Assembly (NCBI GenBank): GCA_020631735.1
Contig: CM036162.1
Location: 87,183,852 to 87,247,851, forward strand
Source: Saccharum officinarum
Lineage: Eukaryota; Streptophyta; Magnoliopsida; Poales; Poaceae
Length of the DNA stretch: 64,000 bases
Reading direction: 5' to 3'
A model generated the notes under the pieces. It was not told where the DNA came from, searched no databases, and saw only the letters and a program-made list of their open reading frames with translations. The number at the start of each line of letters is the position of its first letter. Position 1 is the first letter of the stretch. Made by a program: the position numbers and the translations under genes. Below, one piece after another: positions 1 to 10,763 of the stretch.

Positions 1-760
1 GTGCCTTGTCTTTTTTCATGTCCCTCACGCGCCTCTTTCGCAGAGAGAAGGGATGGAATATGCTATGCTACCCTCGGTGGGCGAGCAATAGCACTCCCGT
101 GAGCTATTGACGGGTAAGTCTAGGTGGAGGCCTCAGCTCCGTTCGCTAGGGGTCGGCTAGTGGTCTAGAGACGCACTCTAAGTTACCCGAGGGTTGTCTT
201 GTGGGTCTCAGATCCGTTCGATGGGATCTAAGGGCTTGATGCCTCCCTCCGATGGGATTCCACTGGTCAACGCCTGCTGGGTTCTGGACATGGCTTAGGG
301 TGTCCCAAGTTTTATCGCTCGGGATCGGCCGCAGAGGAGCTCACCCTTAGCCATCCTGACTCTTTTGTCCTAGGGCAGCTGTCGAACTCTAGGCAAGCCA
401 GCCTTCGAACCCCTGTACCGTAGAGGGTTTCGCACTTGCGATTCCTTCTCGGTGAAGGAATCTAGTGAGAGGGTCTGTCGTCTGCTGCGCGTAGAGGATG
501 GGCGCGTCTTTTGAAGCGGTTTTCTCAGGGAGGCGGAACGGGCGCTGCGATGGTTGTGGCCGGATGGGATGTTTCGCCAGCGGACATTTGCAGTTAATGC
601 AGCGTGCGTGGTTAGCAAGAAAAAAGAGAAAGTAATCATGGCAGTTCCCGTAGTTTTAGCATTAAATGCATCAGATTTAATTGTTTCCTTAGATTCGTCT
701 GTTCGCCTTCCCGTTCTTGCTATATAAGCATGCACCGGGCGTTGCGTCCCCTTACTTTGC
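1..760 (+). mobile_element. Gypsy-type LTR/leader remnant (left end outside window)
   Basis: No coding region is supported here. The sequence is GC-rich and resembles the LTR and leader of grass gypsy-type elements, with repeated phrases around 'gttcgatgggatctaagg' and 'ccgatgggattcc'. A TATA box (TATATAA, about 720-726) sits on the plus strand, followed by a pyrimidine-rich leader running into the broken PF04195-like coding region from 924. I infer that this is the promoter/leader part of the same old element. The left boundary is not visible and no target duplication can be checked. Short open frames on both strands here look like chance frames. Confidence 0.4.
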
Positions 761-923
761 CATTTGCTCTTGCCTTCCTTGTCCCCATTCCACGGTCGTG
801 AACGAGGAAAGCCAGAGTAAGGAGAGAGAAAAGAAAAGAAACCAACCTCATAGCCGTCGTCCCGCTGCCACCAATCTCATGGCCGCCTCTGTATTGCCCA
901 TGGAGCCCTGGAGCTGCTAATCT

Positions 924-1365
924 GTGACCCAGGAGAGGCTAGAAGAGCTCGTTGAGGAGGGTCTCCTCCGCCCCATCACCGACGTCGCTATGCCAGAGTG
1001 GATCGCACTGGAGGAGGGCCTCGACGTGCCAAACCCGCCCGCGAGCTATGTCTTAAGCTTCGTGGCGTTCCACGAGCGGGGGCTGTGAATTCCGATGAGC
1101 CAATTCCTATAGGCGCTCCCCTTCTGGTATGAGGTGAAGCTCCACAACTTCAACCCCAACTCCATCACGCAAGCGGCCATCTTCACTGCCGTCTGTGAGG
1201 GGTACTTGGGTATCCATCCTCACTAGAATCTATGGCTCCATCTCTTCAAGGCGGAGCACTTCACCAAGGCGACCGAGAAAGGAGGCTCACGAAAGATGGT
1301 GAGGGCCGGCAGTTGCACCCTTCAGGTGCGCTAGGAGCGGTCGAGCCTGTACATCCCTGCCCAGC
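924..1365 (+). pseudogene. PF04195-type (putative gypsy-type transposon domain) coding region, left part
   Basis: Read from 924, one frame encodes a protein typical of the plant 'putative gypsy type transposon' family (PF04195). Recognisable pieces are SYVLSFVAFHERGL, LHNFNPNSITQAAIFTAVCEGYLG and LWLHLFKAEHF. The frame has in-frame stops at 1086-1088 (TGA), 1110-1112 (TAG) and 1224-1226 (TAG) but is otherwise continuous, so this is a decayed copy. It is cut at 1365 by the copia composite and resumes at 14587 with the matching downstream part (GWFYLRNNDGWLPPYTGHV). The biochemical role of this domain is not established. Confidence 0.8.
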
Positions 1366-2274
1366 TGAAAGGTCTTGATGGCTAGAGGGGGGGTGAATAG
1401 CCTATTAAAATTTTCTACAAAGACAAGCTAAACAAGTTTATCAATAAAACAAATAGCGAGATGCTAGTTTTGCTTAGCCTATGGGGTGTTTGCAAGCCAC
1501 CTAACCAATTCACAATTCTAGTATATTTGCACTCAACCGCACAAGTCAAATCGAGAAGGAAACTACAACTAGCAAGCTACACAAAGATGCTACTCTAGCA
1601 AAGTTAACTAGCTAGCAAAGATAAATAAGAAATTAATACAAGAGAGAGTTAGAAGGGTATCACCGAGGGGCGAAGTATTGAGCCAACCAATTAATATGAT
1701 CAAGAGATGAATATCAAGATAACCGAACACCGGAATCAATCAATCACAATATGAAAGTGATGACACGAAGATTTATCCCGAGGTTCACGTGCTTGCCGGC
1801 ACGCTAGTCCCCGTTGTGTCCCTCTTCACCACGTGGTTCGGTGGCTAATCGGTCACACACCGAGCCTATCAAAAGGCACCACAAGAACCTACCAAATGGC
1901 AAGAGGTTGCAATGACACGAGCAATTCACTAGCGTTGCCTTTGGCTCTTCGCCGAGGTAGGCACAAACCCCTTACAATCAACGGAGGTGGCCAAGATACA
2001 ATCACCAACTCTTGCCAACGCCTCCAAGCTGCTACAAGCCGTCTAGGTGGCGGCAACCACCAAGAGAAACAAGAATCCCGCAGCAAATCAACCACCAAGT
2101 GCCAACTAGATGCTATCTCACAATGCAAATGCACTTGGATCACTCAATCTCACTTCGAATATGCAAAGAAGCAAGAGAGATGAGTGGGAGGGGAGTTGCT
2201 TGGCTCAAAGTGCTCACAAGTATGTCAAATGTTCAAAAATATCCGAGAGAGGGAGCCTTGAGCCGGCCAACGAA

Positions 2275-2282
2275 TATTTATA
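2275..2282 (-). promoter_or_regulatory. TATA box of copia LTR 1
   Basis: The minus strand reads CTATAAATATTC here, directly downstream (in element orientation) of the GACCGGACGCG array. The same box occurs at 9615-9622 (LTR2), 13436-13443 (LTR3), 39103-39110 and 47703-47710 (second element). Retention in all five LTRs supports it as the core promoter. Transcription would start about 30 bp further toward lower coordinates. Confidence 0.7.
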
Positions 2283-2336
2283 GACGTACCCCTTCGAATA
2301 TAGCCGTTAGAATCTTAAACAGCCGAAATCGGGCTG

Positions 2337-2850
2337 ACCGGACGCGCTGGTCCAACTGACCGGACGCGCCGGTCGCCCAACGGCTAACTGCGAAACAACG
2401 ACCGGACGCGCTGGTCCAACTGACCGGACGCGCTGGTCGCCCAACGGCTAACTGCGAAACAACGACCGGACGCGCTGGTCCAACTGACCGGACGCGCTGG
2501 TCGCCCAACGGCTAACTGCGAAACAACGACCGGACGCGCTGGTCCAACTGACCGGATGCGCCGGGAACGACCGGACGCGCTGGTCCCGTGAAGGACCGGA
2601 CGCGCTGGTCGCCTGAGCAGCGCTCAATGAAACAAGGACCGGACGCGCTGAAGAACATGACCAGACGCGACAGTGACAGCGTCCGGTGAGAGTCCAGTAA
2701 GCTCCCTGAACCACCGGACGCGTCCGATCATCAGTGACCGGACGCGCCTCGCGTCCGATCATCAAACTGAAATACGCGCAGACACCGAACACTCACCGGA
2801 CGCGTCCGGTCATTCCATGACCGCGTCCGGTGCAGCGTCCGGTCACCTCT
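2337..2850 (-). repeat. CpG-rich GACCGGACGCG motif array in copia U3
   Basis: Three consecutive 64-bp units lie at 2337-2400, 2401-2464 and 2465-2528, and a fourth begins at 2529. Each unit holds two copies of accggacgcg followed by ctggtc or ccggtc. Further single copies follow near 2569, 2595 and 2637. The orientation then flips (cgcgtccgatc, cgcgtccggtc), ending in the perfect 16-bp palindrome ACCGGACGCGTCCGGT at 2795-2810. Equivalent arrays occur in LTR2, LTR3 and, more diverged, in both LTRs of the second copia element. Its position just upstream of the TATA box suggests a promoter-proximal enhancer or protein-binding array. That role is inferred. Confidence 0.85.
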
Positions 2851-3425
2851 GTGACCTCCGTTCGCCTCCGTTTCTTTTCCGAACTTCCGGCATAGTGTTA
2901 AATGGGCATTTCAACTTCTCAAAAACGCCTGAATCCCGCCTCGCAAGCTCGGCGGGAGGGAGAGAGTATCCCAAACCCTCTCTACCGCTCAAACTCCATC
3001 GCCATCGCAAATGTGCTAACACCACCAAGTGATCTTATCATGTGTGAGTGTGTTAGCCTTTTCAACAAACATTTTTCGTGGCGATATTAGTTCTATCCAA
3101 ATGCATATGATCATGAAATGCACATCTAGAGGCACTTAGGAGTTCAATAGCCACGTCATTCCCCTCTTTATAGTACGGCTATCTAACCTATAATGTAACC
3201 ACACCCACTAGGTGTCTTGGTTACTAAAACACAACCCTTAAGCATATACCTTTGCCTTGATCACATAGGGTTGCGTCCAAATCCAAGTGTGGCCATCAAA
3301 ATCACCATGTCCATCTTGCCACCAACCTTGGAATGTACTAATCCTCATATGCTACATACAACTTAGGCATAGGATTAGTACTTAGGTATTGTCACTAATT
3401 ACCAACACCAAACATAGGACTTTCA

Positions 3426-4586
3426 ATCTCCCCCTTGTTGGTAATTGGTGACAACCCTTTCACAAAGATGTTATGATAAAATTTTGATTGAACACATGTC
3501 ACAATGTCCAAGTATATTACCATGTGTAAGAATTATGGACATGTGAACATGAATTCAAATTGATAGCAATGGCTCCCCCTACATGTATGCTATATGTTTG
3601 GATTTTAGAAACATACATGTTAGATAGGAAAATATAGGAGCATTGACTACCAATAGGTGCTAAGTGTTTTAGATTATAGACCTTTGAAGCGTGATACCAT
3701 CGGAGTAGCGATAAACACCATCTTAGCACCTTGTGTAGTTAGATTCCACTTGGAAAATCACAAACATAACTAGAAACCTCGTGAGATCAACATTATAAGC
3801 AAGGCTCTAGTACCACTATGAAAGACATGGAGCAAGAAAAATCTAACTACTTCCTATTCATGCTAGTACCTCAATACATCATTCAATTTATACTAGCAAG
3901 TCACCACACAAGCAAAGTATTGGAGAAAAAGAAATGCATAACTATGCATCATACATATGAATTGCACATGGAAATGCAACATTCATGTTTAAGAGCTTGC
4001 TCCCCCTACTTGTGTGCTCGAAATTTTAGTTGATCCCCTTTAGAATCTATCTTTGTGAACAACATTTTCTCCCCCACAACATTTTCCAACATTTTCCATT
4101 TTCTCCTCTTAGAATCTATCTTTGTGAACTACATTTTCTCCCCCTTTGGCACCAATAACCACAAGGGACCAATTTTAGATAGATTATCATATTAAATTAT
4201 GGGGTGAGGATCAAGTTTATGATTCAATCTAGATTGCTTGCATAAATAAAATACTTCGGTTTGATCCAAGGGCAAGCTTTTTCACACCTCACTAAAAGGG
4301 TTATCAAGCACCATGTTGAAGCAAATATTTAGACAAGTTTTCTAGATTAAATACTTAGGATCACAAGCTACTTAAACAAGTTATATGCTACCACTAGATC
4401 ATACAAGTCATGGAAACAATAGTGGCACCATATAAACTTCAAATTCATTTGATTTTCATGAATGAGCCTAGAACATGTAAAATATGACTAGATGCACTAA
4501 ACAAGTCCTTAGTATAGAATGTATGACATGTCAACCAATTGTACCTTGAGGCTCGAAGGAGAGGCATGTCATATCATGGGAGTGCA
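3426..4586 (-). other. Copia 3' untranslated region with polypurine tract
   Basis: The minus strand next to LTR1 reads AAGGGGGAGAT (3436-3426), a polypurine tract abutting the LTR. The remaining approximately 1.1 kb between the pol stop and the tract is AT-rich with several CTCCCCC-type blocks. I see no env-like or other frame worth calling. Confidence 0.75.
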
Positions 4587-6458
4587 TCAACTCATGTTGG
4601 AGAAATCAAGTATGTTCAACTCATTCTTTAGCTTGTGAAATCTCTTCTCATCAAGTGGCTTGGTGAATAGATCGGCTAATTGATCTTCGGTGCCCACACT
4701 CTCAATAGCAATGTCACCCTTTTGTTGATGATCTCTAATGAAATGATGACGAACATCAATATGCTTTGTTCTTTGATGTTGAACCGGATTGTTGGTTAGC
4801 TTCACGGCACTTTCATTGTCACATAGCAATGGCACATTCTTGAAATTGATTCCAAAATCCTTCAATGTTGCCTTCATCCACAAGATTTGTGCACAACAAC
4901 TACCCGCGGCGATGTATTCGGCCTCGGCGATAGATAGTGCAATACTATTTTGCTTCTTGGATGACCATGAGACAAGTGATCTTCCCAACAATTGACATGT
5001 CCCGGAAGTGCTCTTTCTCTCCACTTTATCACCGGCATAGTCGGAATCCGAATATCCAACTAGCTCAAAGCTTGCACCTTTGGGATACCACAATCCAACA
5101 TCTTGTGTATGCTTTAAGTACCTTAATATTCTCTTTGTTGCCTTCAAATGACTTTCTCTTGGTGAGGCTTGAAATCTTGCACACATGCATACACTAAACA
5201 TCACATCGGGCCTTGATGCCGTCACATAGAGTAGACTACCAATCATTGATCTATATAGCTTTTGATCCACCACGTTGCCACTCTTGTCACTATCCAAACT
5301 TCCACCAGTGCCCATCTTCAAGATATAGCACTTGCAACCAAATACCCGAAAGTATGCAATGTTGGGCTTTCTTCCATTTAAGATCTCATATGGTGTCTTC
5401 TCTAAGAACTTGTGGCAATAGAGGCGGTTGCTATAGAAGCAAGCCGTGTTGATTGCTTCGGCCCAAAATGAATGACTCACAATATACTCATTCAACATTG
5501 ATCTTGCCATATCAATCAAAGTTCTATTCTTCCTCTCAACTAGGCCATTAGATTGAGGTGTATACTTGGCCGAGAATTGATGTTTGATTCCAAGCTCATC
5601 ACATAGCTCATCAACTCTTGTGTTTCTAAACTCACTTCCATTGTCACTTCTCACTTTCTTGATTGTGGTTTCAAACTCATTTTGCACTCTCTTGATGAAC
5701 TTCTTGAATATGTCAAATACATCACTTTTGTCCATAAGAAAGAATACCCATGTGTATCTAGTGAAATCATCCACAATCACAAAGCCATACTTGTTGCCAC
5801 CAATGCTTGTATATGTAGTTGGCCCAAATAGATCCATGTGCAACAACTCAAATGCCTTGGAAGTACTCATAATGCTTTTCAATGGATGAGTGTTGCCTAC
5901 TTGCTTTCCGGCTTGACATGCACTACATAACTTATCTTTCTCAAATGTGACATCCTTCAAGCCTCTAACTAAGTCATGCTTCACTAATTTGTTCAATTGC
6001 TTCATGCCAACATGACCAAGTCTTCTATGCCATAACCAACCCATACTTGATTTGGTGAGCAAACATGTTGAAAGTTGAGTGTCACTAGCATTGAAATCAA
6101 CCAAGTATAGATTCTCAAATCTAAAGCCTTTGAAGATCAAGTTAGAGCCATCAACACTAACTATCTCCACATCATCAACACCAAATATGCATTTGAAACC
6201 GAGATCACACAATTGAGCAACCGACAACAAGTTGAAATTGAGCTTTTCAACTAGTAGCACATTGGAAATGCTATGATCATTTGATATTGCAATTCTTCCA
6301 AGAGCCTTCACATTACCCTTGCTATTGTCACCAAAAGTGATACTATCAATGCCACTATCATTTGATTTAAGAGAGTTGAACATTCTTGAATCACCGGTCA
6401 TATGTTGAGAGCACCCACTATCAAGTACCCAATGCCTTCCTCCGGCCTTGTAATTTAC
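4587..6458 (-). pseudogene. Copia pol with in-frame deletion of reverse transcriptase
   Basis: The frame is open from 6458 to the stop at 4587. It carries, in order: the protease motif (WVLDSGCSQHMTGDS), a GAG-pre-integrase segment, an integrase core with [19 protein letters not shown] and the [13 protein letters not shown] region, then a direct jump to the C-terminal end of RT and RNase H (YSDSDYAGD, STAEAEY-like SIAEAEYIAAG, LCDNESAV, TKHIDVRHHFI). Compared with the second copia copy, about 1.4 kb between CYILK and the MSTSGSL-equivalent is absent, without loss of frame. The RT core including YVDD is gone, so this copy cannot reverse-transcribe by itself. It lies directly after gag, separated by two in-frame stops. 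Confidence 0.9.
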
Positions 6459-6473
6459 CTACAAAACAAATTA
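6459..6473 (-). other. Double in-frame stop between copia gag and pol
   Basis: Gag ends with TAA (6473-6471). Three sense codons later a TAG (6461-6459) follows, and pol continues in the same frame. The second copia copy has the same arrangement (TAA 44561-44559, TAG 44549-44547). The surrounding GTTTTGTAG|GTAAATTAC also looks like a splice acceptor. Read-through, re-initiation or splicing could allow Pol expression; none can be decided from DNA alone. Confidence 0.75.
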
Positions 6474-8651
6474 ATGTTTCTTAGGTACCCATACTTGCTT
6501 GGGTCCTTGGAGGTTAGTCACTAAGCTCTTTGGTACCCAAATGGCCTTCTTCTTTGGGCCCACAATTGGTGTACCAACAAACCTAGCACGCACACCTTTC
6601 TCACCCTTGGTAAGCACATAACAAGAATCAAAAGGAATGTAAGGTACATTAGCATTTTTCTTGTTCTTGTTCATTTTATTACAATTAATCTCTAGATGCC
6701 CAACTTGCTTGCATCTATTGCAATAACGACCATTGCTCTTCACAAAGCTAGGCTTGTGAGTTGCAAAGGCCGCCTTGCCCTTCTTGGGAGTATAGCCCAA
6801 ACCCTCTTTGTTAAGAGAGAACCTTTGGCTACCCAAGCATTTTAGCAAGCGGGCATCCCCACCATAGGCATTGCCTAATGCGCGGGTGAGATCATCCACC
6901 TCTCTCTTGAGAGTCTCAACCACAAGTGATGAATCACTAGTAGTATAGGTAGAGTTGGTTGTGGTGGATGATGATGAGCTACATGAAGCATTAGTAGGAC
7001 TAACAAATAAAGAATCATCAATAATATCACATGTTAGTCCAATATCACAAGTGACAATCACTTGCTCCTCCTTAGCTTCCTTCATGAACTTCTCCAACTT
7101 AAGGTCCTTTTCCTTGATGAGCTCAAGTAGAGTGGAGTGGGCTTCCTTAAGCCTAGTGTGAGCAATTTCAAGGTCCTCGTGGTCTTCCTTTAGACACTCA
7201 CGAGAGGCCTCTAGCTCATCAAAGGATTTCCTAAGAGCTTTGAGCTCTTGTTCAATTCCTTTGCACACCTTACTCTTTTTGAGAGCAACAAGCTCCTCCA
7301 TCAATGCATCATTTTCATTGCACTTAGCAATGAACTCTTGCTCCAAGATTTTGTACTTCTTGGTTGTCCTCTTGTAGCCCTTGCTCATTTGATCTATTAC
7401 GCCTAATAGATCATCCTTGGAGTAGTTCTCATCCTCCTCATCATCACTCCTACAATCATCACTAGCACAAGAATCATCATCACTATCATCATATTTTACC
7501 TTGGTAGGCTTGGCCATAAGGCATGTCGATGTAGTGTCGAAGATGGATGGCTTGTTGGAGAGGGCGATGTTTGCAATGGCTCGCCGAGTGATCCTCTCAT
7601 CATCACTAGAGTTTGCATCATCATCACTATCGGAATTGTCACTATCCCAAGTGACTACATAACCACCACCCTTCTTCTTCTTGTTGAAGGTGAAGCTCTT
7701 CTTTGTTTTCTTCTCATTCTCTTTCTTGTTCTTCTTGAGCTTCAAGTCCCCATTATGAAGTCTCTTATCTTCATAGGGGCAATCCCCCACTATGTGATTG
7801 GGGTTATTGCAATTGTAGCAAAGGGTCTTTGCCTTTATAGTGTCTCTCCTCTTTCTTGCACCATAGCCTCTCTTCTTCATGAACCGACCCATCTTTTGCA
7901 CTAGAAGGGCCATGATCTCATCATCAAGTGGATCATCATCATCACTCTCTATCTTGCTCTTGCCCTTAGAAGATGAAGCCTTGAATGCAATGGGCTTCTC
8001 TTGCTTGACCTTGGTCTCCTTCTTCTCTTCTACCTCATCTTCATCATCATTGTATTGGGCATCGGTCATTATATCTCCAAGCACATTGGTTGGTTTGACC
8101 TTGTCCAATCCCTCTCTAAAGATCATTCTTCTCAAGGTGGCAAACTTCTTGGGTAAGCACATTAAGAACTTGTGTGAGAAGTCCTTGTCCTCAACCTTCT
8201 CCCCAAGCCCCTTGAGATCATTGACAATGACTTGGAGCCTATAGAACATCTCCGGTATGGACTCATCATCCTTCATCTTGAAGCTTGCAAACTTATCCTT
8301 GAGCATATAGAGCTTGGCACTCTTTATCGTTGAAGTGCCCTCATATGTTTCCTCTAATCTTGTCCACACTTCACTTGCCTTTTCAAGATCTTTGATTTGC
8401 TCAAATACTTTACTATCAACGGCCTGACAGATTGTGGCAAGTGCCGCCGTGTTGCATTGTTTGTTGATGCGGTCATTGGGAGTGAGGTTTTCCTCATCAA
8501 GAATGATGTATCCTTCTTTGGTCACATCCCAAACCTTCTCATGTATATTGCCTAGATATAACTTCATCTTCCTTTTCCAATGATCAAAGGAAGAGACGCC
8601 ATCAAAGAATGGAGGCTTGCCATTAACATGATTGAACATAACTTGAGCCAT
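6471..8651 (-). CDS. Copia Gag polyprotein (726 aa)
   Basis: This is an intact frame with ATG at 8651, about 35 bp inside the primer site. The N-terminal third is a copia-type gag domain (PF14223-like; FFDGVSSFDHWKRKMKLYL near the start). An acidic/lysine-rich linker follows, then a first zinc knuckle at C278-C281-H286-C291 (CX2CX4HX4C). A long Lys/Glu-rich coiled-coil region spans roughly residues 420-560, and a second knuckle lies at C644-C647-H652-C657. It would form the virus-like particle and bind the element RNA. At 726 aa with two knuckles it is larger than many copia Gags, as in the SIRE/Maximus group. It is undamaged even though the adjoining pol lacks RT, so the element could supply Gag while depending on other copies. 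Confidence 0.92.
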   Translation of the reverse strand: MAQVMFNHVNGKPPFFDGVSSFDHWKRKMKLYLGNIHEKVWDVTKEGYIILDEENLTPNDRINKQCNTAALATICQAVDSKVFEQIKDLEKASEVWTRLEETYEGTSTIKSAKLYMLKDKFASFKMKDDESIPEMFYRLQVIVNDLKGLGEKVEDKDFSHKFLMCLPKKFATLRRMIFREGLDKVKPTNVLGDIMTDAQYNDDEDEVEEKKETKVKQEKPIAFKASSSKGKSKIESDDDDPLDDEIMALLVQKMGRFMKKRGYGARKRRDTIKAKTLCYNCNNPNHIVGDCPYEDKRLHNGDLKLKKNKKENEKKTKKSFTFNKKKKGGGYVVTWDSDNSDSDDDANSSDDERITRRAIANIALSNKPSIFDTTSTCLMAKPTKVKYDDSDDDSCASDDCRSDDEEDENYSKDDLLGVIDQMSKGYKRTTKKYKILEQEFIAKCNENDALMEELVALKKSKVCKGIEQELKALRKSFDELEASRECLKEDHEDLEIAHTRLKEAHSTLLELIKEKDLKLEKFMKEAKEEQVIVTCDIGLTCDIIDDSLFVSPTNASCSSSSSTTTNSTYTTSDSSLVVETLKREVDDLTRALGNAYGGDARLLKCLGSQRFSLNKEGLGYTPKKGKAAFATHKPSFVKSNGRYCNRCKQVGHLEINCNKMNKNKKNANVPYIPFDSCYVLTKGEKGVRARFVGTPIVGPKKKAIWVPKSLVTNLQGPKQVWVPKKH

Positions 8652-8690
8652 CTTACACCGAGGTTGTTAAGCCTTACAAACGGTAACCAC

Positions 8691-8703
8691 GGCACCGATA
8701 CCA
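8691..8703 (-). other. Copia primer-binding site (initiator-Met tRNA type)
   Basis: On the minus strand, two bases after the LTR end, the sequence reads TGGTATCGGTGCC. This resembles the TGGTATCAGAGC complement of plant initiator-Met tRNA used by most copia elements, with a few mismatches. It fixes the element orientation as minus and the 8706-10763 LTR as the 5' LTR of the full internal region. Confidence 0.8.
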
Positions 8704-8705
8704 CT

Positions 8706-10763
8706 TGAAAGGTCTTGATGGCTAGAGGGGGGGTGAATAGCCTATTAAAATTTTCTACAAAGACAAGCTAAACAAGTTTATCAATAAAACAAATAGCGAG
8801 ATGCTAGTTTTGCTTAGCCTATGGGGTGTTTGCAAGCCACCTAACCAATTCACAATTCTAGTATATTTGCACTCAACCGCACAAGTCAAATCGAGAAGGA
8901 AACTACAACTAGCAAGCTACACAAAGATGCTACTCTAGCAAAGTTAACTAGCTAGCAAAGATAAATAAGAAATTAATACAAGAGAGAGTTAGAAGGGTAT
9001 CACCGAGGGGCGAAGTATTGAGCCAACCAATTAATATGATCAAGAGATGAATATCAAGATAACCGAACACCGGAATCAATCAATCACAATATGAAAGTGA
9101 TGACACGAAGATTTATCCCGAGGTTCACGTGCTTGCCGGCACGCTAGTCCCCGTTGTGTCCCTCTTCACCACGTGGTTCGGTGGCTAATCGGTCACACAC
9201 CGAGCCTATCAAAAGGCACCACAAGAACCTACCAAATGGCAAGAGGTTGCAATGACACGAGCAATTCACTAGCGTTGCCTTTGGCTCTTCGCCGAGGTAG
9301 GCACAAACCCCTTACAATCAACGGAGGTGGCCAAGATACAATCACCAACTCTTGCCAACGCCTCCAAGCTGCTACAAGCCGTCTAGGTGGCGGCAACCAC
9401 CAAGAGAAACAAGAATCCCGCAGCAAATCAACCACCAAGTGCCAACTAGATGCTATCTCACAATGCAAATGCACTTGGATCACTCAATCTCACTTCGAAT
9501 ATGCAAAGAAGCAAGAGAGATGAGTGGGAGGGGAGTTGCTTGGCTCAAAGTGCTCACAAGTATGTCAAATGTTCAAAAATATCCGAGAGAGGGAGCCTTG
9601 AGCCGGCCAACGAATATTTATAGACGTACCCCTTCGAATATAGCCGTTAGAATCTTAAACAGCCGAAATCGGGCTGACCGGACGCGCTGGTCCAACTGAC
9701 CGGACGCGCCGGTCGCCCAACGGCTAACTGCGAAACAACGACCGGACGCGCTGGTCCAACTGACCGGACGCGCTGGTCGCCCAACGGCTAACTGCGAAAC
9801 AACGACCGGACGCGCTGGTCCAACTGACCGGACGCGCTGGTCGCCCAACGGCTAACTGCGAAACAACGACCGGACGCGCTGGTCCAACTGACCGGATGCG
9901 CCGGGAACGACCGGACGCGCTGGTCCCGTGAAGGACCGGACGCGCTGGTCGCCTGAGCAGCGCTCAATGAAACAAGGACCGGACGCGCTGAAGAACATGA
10001 CCAGACGCGACAGTGACAGCGTCCGGTGAGAGTCCAGTAAGCTCCCTGAACCACCGGACGCGTCGATCATCAGTGACCGGACGCGCCTCGCGTCCGATCA
10101 TCAAACTGAAATACGCGCAGACACCGAACACTCACCGGACGCGTCCGGTCATTCCATGACCGCGTCCGGTGCAGCGTCCGGTCACCTCTGTGACCTCCGT
10201 TCGCCTCCGTTTCTTTTCCGAACTTCGGCATAGTGTTAAATGGGCATTTCAACTTCTCAAAAACGCCTGAATCCCGCCTCGCAAGCTCGGCGGGAGGGAG
10301 AGAGTATCCCAAACCCTCTCTACCGCTCAAACTCCATCGCCATCGCAAATGTGCTAACACCACCAAGTGATCTTATCATGTGTGAGTGTGTTAGCCTTTT
10401 CAACAAACATTTTTCGTGGCGATATTAGTTCTATCCAAATGCATATGATCATGAAATGCACATCTAGAGGCACTTAGGAGTTCAATAGCCACGTCATTCC
10501 CCTCTTTATAGTACGGCTATCTAACCTATAATGTAACCACACCCACTAGGTGTCTTGGTTACTAAAACACAACCCTTAAGCATATACCTTTGCCTTGATC
10601 ACATAGGGTTGCGTCCAAATCCAAGTGTGGCCATCAAAATCACCATGTCCATCTTGCCACCAACCTTGGAATGTACTAATCCTCATATGCTACATACAAC
10701 TTAGGCATAGGATTAGTACTTAGGTATTGTCACTAATTACCAACACCAAACATAGGACTTTCA
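8706..10763 (-). repeat. Copia LTR 2 (shared middle LTR)
   Basis: This 2058-bp copy of LTR1 is nearly identical. The clear differences are a one-base loss in gcgtc(c)gatc near 10064 and one in cttc(c)ggc near 10226. It serves as 5' LTR for the internal region on its left and as 3' LTR for the partial one on its right, with purine tract AAGGGGGAGAT at 10774-10764. It carries the same motif array and TATA box (9615-9622). Confidence 0.92.

Larger units (their letters stand above)
1366..3425 (-). repeat. Copia LTR 1 (3' LTR of the first internal region)
   Basis: This is a 2060-bp LTR with TG...CA ends. In element orientation (minus strand) U3 starts at 3425. The GACCGGACGCG array lies at about 2850-2337 and is followed by the TATA box at 2282-2275. 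The region from about 2245 down to 1366 would be R/U5. Frames on either strand inside it, such as the Ser/Arg-rich frames over the GC-rich array, are products of the repeat and not genes. Confidence 0.92.

Noticed and set aside
1833..2359. Repeated small frames of 115-116 aa in each copia LTR
   Set aside because: Identical in all LTR copies and opposite to the element's transcription; no protein features. They follow from LTR conservation.
2278..2792. Ser/Arg-rich protein-coding frames over the LTR array (also 9618-10070, 13439-13953, 39106-39579 and 47841-48179)
   Set aside because: They are translations of the GACCGGACGCG repeat, open in more than one frame, with no family match.
2337..2850. 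CRISPR-like array of regular repeats
   Set aside because: The repeats are contiguous 64-bp units with no unique spacers and no cas genes, lie inside an LTR and recur in each LTR copy.
3426..4586. Env-like ORF in the SIRE-type copia 3' region
   Set aside because: The region has no long minus-strand frame, signal peptide or membrane segment.
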